Below, one piece after another: positions 22,230 through 23,196 of a stretch of 23,196 nt of DNA. Source of the DNA: JAKSUT01 sp045616505 (GTDB lineage: Bacteria; Cyanobacteriota; Vampirovibrionia; Gastranaerophilales; Gastranaerophilaceae); the NCBI GenBank assembly GCA_045616505.1, contig JAZLGV010000026.1:1-23196 (forward strand), read 5' to 3'. The notes beneath the pieces are model-generated. The model saw only the letters and a program-made list of their open reading frames with translations. It was not told where the DNA came from and did not search any database. Both the position numbers and the translations under genes were made by a program. Positions within the stretch are counted from its first letter, which is position 1. The number at the start of each line of letters is the position of its first letter.

Positions 22230-22238
22230 AATGTATAT

Positions 22239-22267
22239 ATTTTATTTTCAGATAAAACTTTTGTCAA
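22239..22267 (-). promoter_or_regulatory. folK promoter, predicted near-leaderless
   Basis: Consensus TTGACA (22267-22262), a 17-base spacer and TAAAAT (22244-22239), then nine bases to the ATG. The expected start leaves two or three leader bases. Confidence 0.75.
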
Positions 22268-22327
22268 AATAATTAATAAATGTAAAATAAAAAATGTAAA
22301 ATTAGCAAAAAAAAGATTAACCTGTTT

Positions 22328-22333
22328 TATAAT
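22328..22333 (+). promoter_or_regulatory. -10 box of the small membrane protein gene
   Basis: TATAAT with predicted start near 22340 and a leader of about 20 bases carrying GAGGGA before the ATG at 22360. The -35 box is poor (TAGCAA at 22303-22308, spacer 19). Confidence 0.5.
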
Positions 22334-22359
22334 ATCTAAAATGAGAATGAGGGAAAAAT

Positions 22360-22716
22360 ATGAAAGTTACGGCAATTCATAATTTATCACAAACAACAAA
22401 TTTCAAAGGACGAAATGATACAAAAATCAATGATATGTTAGATAAATTTTCTACTGGAATAAAAAACAACTGCGATATGAATGACACTCTTACTGTTCCT
22501 AGAACTATATTTAAGGGTTATATGGCTTTCACAATTTCAACAACACTTGGAATGTTTGCAAGTGTTATGGCAAAAAAACACCCAACTGCAAAAACAATAA
22601 CAAATGTTCTTGCGAATTTAGTTGCATTAGCAGGTACTTATTGTTTCGTAAGACCATATTTATTTAATTTCGACTCTAAAGCCCCAACAACAGAAGAAAA
22701 AACTAAAAACAAATAA
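22360..22716 (+). CDS. Small two-helix membrane protein with F-K-G leader motif
   Basis: Not recognised as a named family. 118 residues: a polar N-terminus (1-50) containing NFKG (14-17) and a second FKG (51-53), a first hydrophobic helix (about 54-70, YMAFTISTTLGMFASVM), a short basic turn (AKKHPTAKT), a second helix (about 79-97, TITNVLANLVALAGTYCFV), and a charged tail (SKAPTTEEKTKNK). Hairpin topology in the inner membrane is likely. Its first residues (KVTAIHNLS) match the pattern at the start of the acidic lipoprotein (MIQSINALT), each followed by F-[KE]-G. GAGGGA precedes the ATG. Its stop codon directly abuts the end of the convergent 22717 gene with no hairpin. Real gene likely; role unknown. 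Confidence 0.7.
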   Translation: MKVTAIHNLSQTTNFKGRNDTKINDMLDKFSTGIKNNCDMNDTLTVPRTIFKGYMAFTISTTLGMFASVMAKKHPTAKTITNVLANLVALAGTYCFVRPYLFNFDSKAPTTEEKTKNK

Positions 22717-22935
22717 TCAAAGTTGAGCAATACCTTGAATTAACTGCATAGCAACAGACTCTGCAGCTTGTTCTGACATTTTTAATGCTGCAACAGAAAT
22801 TTCAACAACATCTTCAATCTCTCCATCTGCCAAAACTGCTTGTGAAACTTGTGCTATATCACTATAACCTTGCACCGAAGATGCAAGATTTATTAAATTT
22901 GAAGGACTATATGCACTTATTCCAGATATACTCAT
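22717..22935 (-). CDS. Small Ala/Ser-rich protein, possibly YjfB-like
   Basis: A 72-residue protein if started at ATG 22935 (MSISGISAYSPS); an upstream in-frame ATG (22953) would add MWYIKI, and neither start has a clear ribosome-binding site. TATATA lies six bases before ATG 22935, so a leaderless message from there is possible. The C-terminal half (VVEISVAALKMSEQAAESVAMQLIQGI) is an amphipathic helix whose I-S-V-x-x-L-K/A-M pattern recalls the small 'putative motility protein' (YjfB) family; this is a weak memory-based match. No signal peptide or membrane segment. No motility genes are nearby. Convergent with the 22360 gene. Confidence 0.55.
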   Translation of the reverse strand: MSISGISAYSPSNLINLASSVQGYSDIAQVSQAVLADGEIEDVVEISVAALKMSEQAAESVAMQLIQGIAQL

Positions 22936-23016
22936 AATTTTTATATACCACATTTTTTATTTTTTATGCTAATATTTCATTGTATTTAAAAAACTTTTAC
23001 AAAAAAGGGGGCAAAA

Positions 23017-23196
23017 ATGCAAAAACTATTATCAACATTAATCACATTATCAATTATTATCATTGGAGCTCAAGCAGCTAATGCAGCATCTATTTATGAC
23101 AGCTTAACAGATGCCCTAAACAAAGTTGATTCAGCTCTTACAAAAGCAAACACTGCAGTTTCAAAAGCAAAAGAAACAAGTGCAAATGCCGCTAAT
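23017..23196 (+). CDS. Secreted helical (coiled-coil) protein, 3' end cut by window
   Basis: An open frame of 60 codons to the right edge. It begins with a signal peptide: basic MQK, hydrophobic LLSTLITLSIIIIGA, with likely cleavage at ANA|AS (after residue 23; AQA at 20 is the alternative). The mature start SIYDSLTDALNKVDSALTKANTAVSKAKETSANAAN has hydrophobic residues spaced 3-4 apart and many Ala, Lys, Thr and Asp, so it is probably a long helix or coiled coil in the periplasm, similar in style to Lpp-type proteins but without a lipobox Cys. AAGGGGG lies a few bases before the ATG. Total length and function cannot be judged from this fragment. Confidence 0.75.
   Translation, partial: MQKLLSTLITLSIIIIGAQAANAASIYDSLTDALNKVDSALTKANTAVSKAKETSANAAN

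Noticed and set aside
1..23196. CRISPR array, tRNA, rRNA, transposon ends, prophage or toxin-antitoxin genes
   Set aside because: Reading both strands I found no regularly spaced repeats, cloverleaf-like sequences with CCA, transposase-like ORFs or paired small toxin/antitoxin genes. All spacers are under 225 bases.

Overview
The window is AT-rich bacterial chromosome with compact genes on both strands and no rRNA, tRNA, CRISPR array, transposase or phage gene. My best guess for the source is a gut-type member of the Vampirovibrionia/Melainabacteria (Gastranaerophilales), the non-photosynthetic sister group of Cyanobacteria. The reasons are a type IV pilin-like protein with a KNA|FTLAE prepilin site, small proteins starting with an F-[KE]-G leader motif, low GC and mixed start-site architecture. 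This placement rests on remembered family traits, not on a search; an AT-rich Firmicute or Elusimicrobiota is a less favoured alternative.

Layout. 1-1724: 5'-truncated Kup potassium transporter, convergent with a stand-alone response-regulator protein (1728-2369). 2494-3561: orphan 2-hydroxyacyl-CoA dehydratase/activase-related Fe-S protein. 3639-6152 (minus): operon rpiB - rsfS - GT11 fucosyltransferase-like - GT2 glycosyltransferase, the last two joined by TAATG stop-start overlaps. 6232-8034: lepA. 8110-10023: an Flp-type pilin and an amino-acid-type solute-binding protein transcribed divergently, then a type IV pilin-like protein. 10238-11383: lipoprotein with acidic tandem repeats. 11480-15198 (minus): GT4 glycosyltransferase, PIG-L deacetylase, typA/bipA. 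15315-17764: secreted TPR protein plus a small secreted or anchored protein. 17761-18057: DUF167 protein. 18121-20343: bifunctional RelA/SpoT. 20344-20566: palindrome-rich spacer with a strong one-way terminator and a possible small RNA. 20567-22229 (minus): folK and an HI0933-type flavoprotein. 22360-23196: small membrane protein, small unknown protein, and a secreted helical protein cut by the right edge.

The housekeeping content concerns translation and stress (LepA, BipA, RsfS, RelA/SpoT), central metabolism (RpiB, FolK) and potassium uptake. It is interleaved with envelope functions (three glycosyltransferases, a deacetylase, two pilins, a lipoprotein, a TPR protein). No multi-gene defence or biosynthetic system is visible.

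The less ordinary signals are these: (a) an N-terminal leader pattern shared by the acidic lipoprotein and the 118-aa membrane protein; (b) rpiB, relA and folK, where a good -10 box sits only 6-9 bases before the start codon, implying leaderless mRNAs beside clearly Shine-Dalgarno-led neighbours; (c) a candidate small RNA after relA showing a CCTCCCA hairpin loop next to a terminator; (d) a perfect inverted repeat over the typA -10 box.
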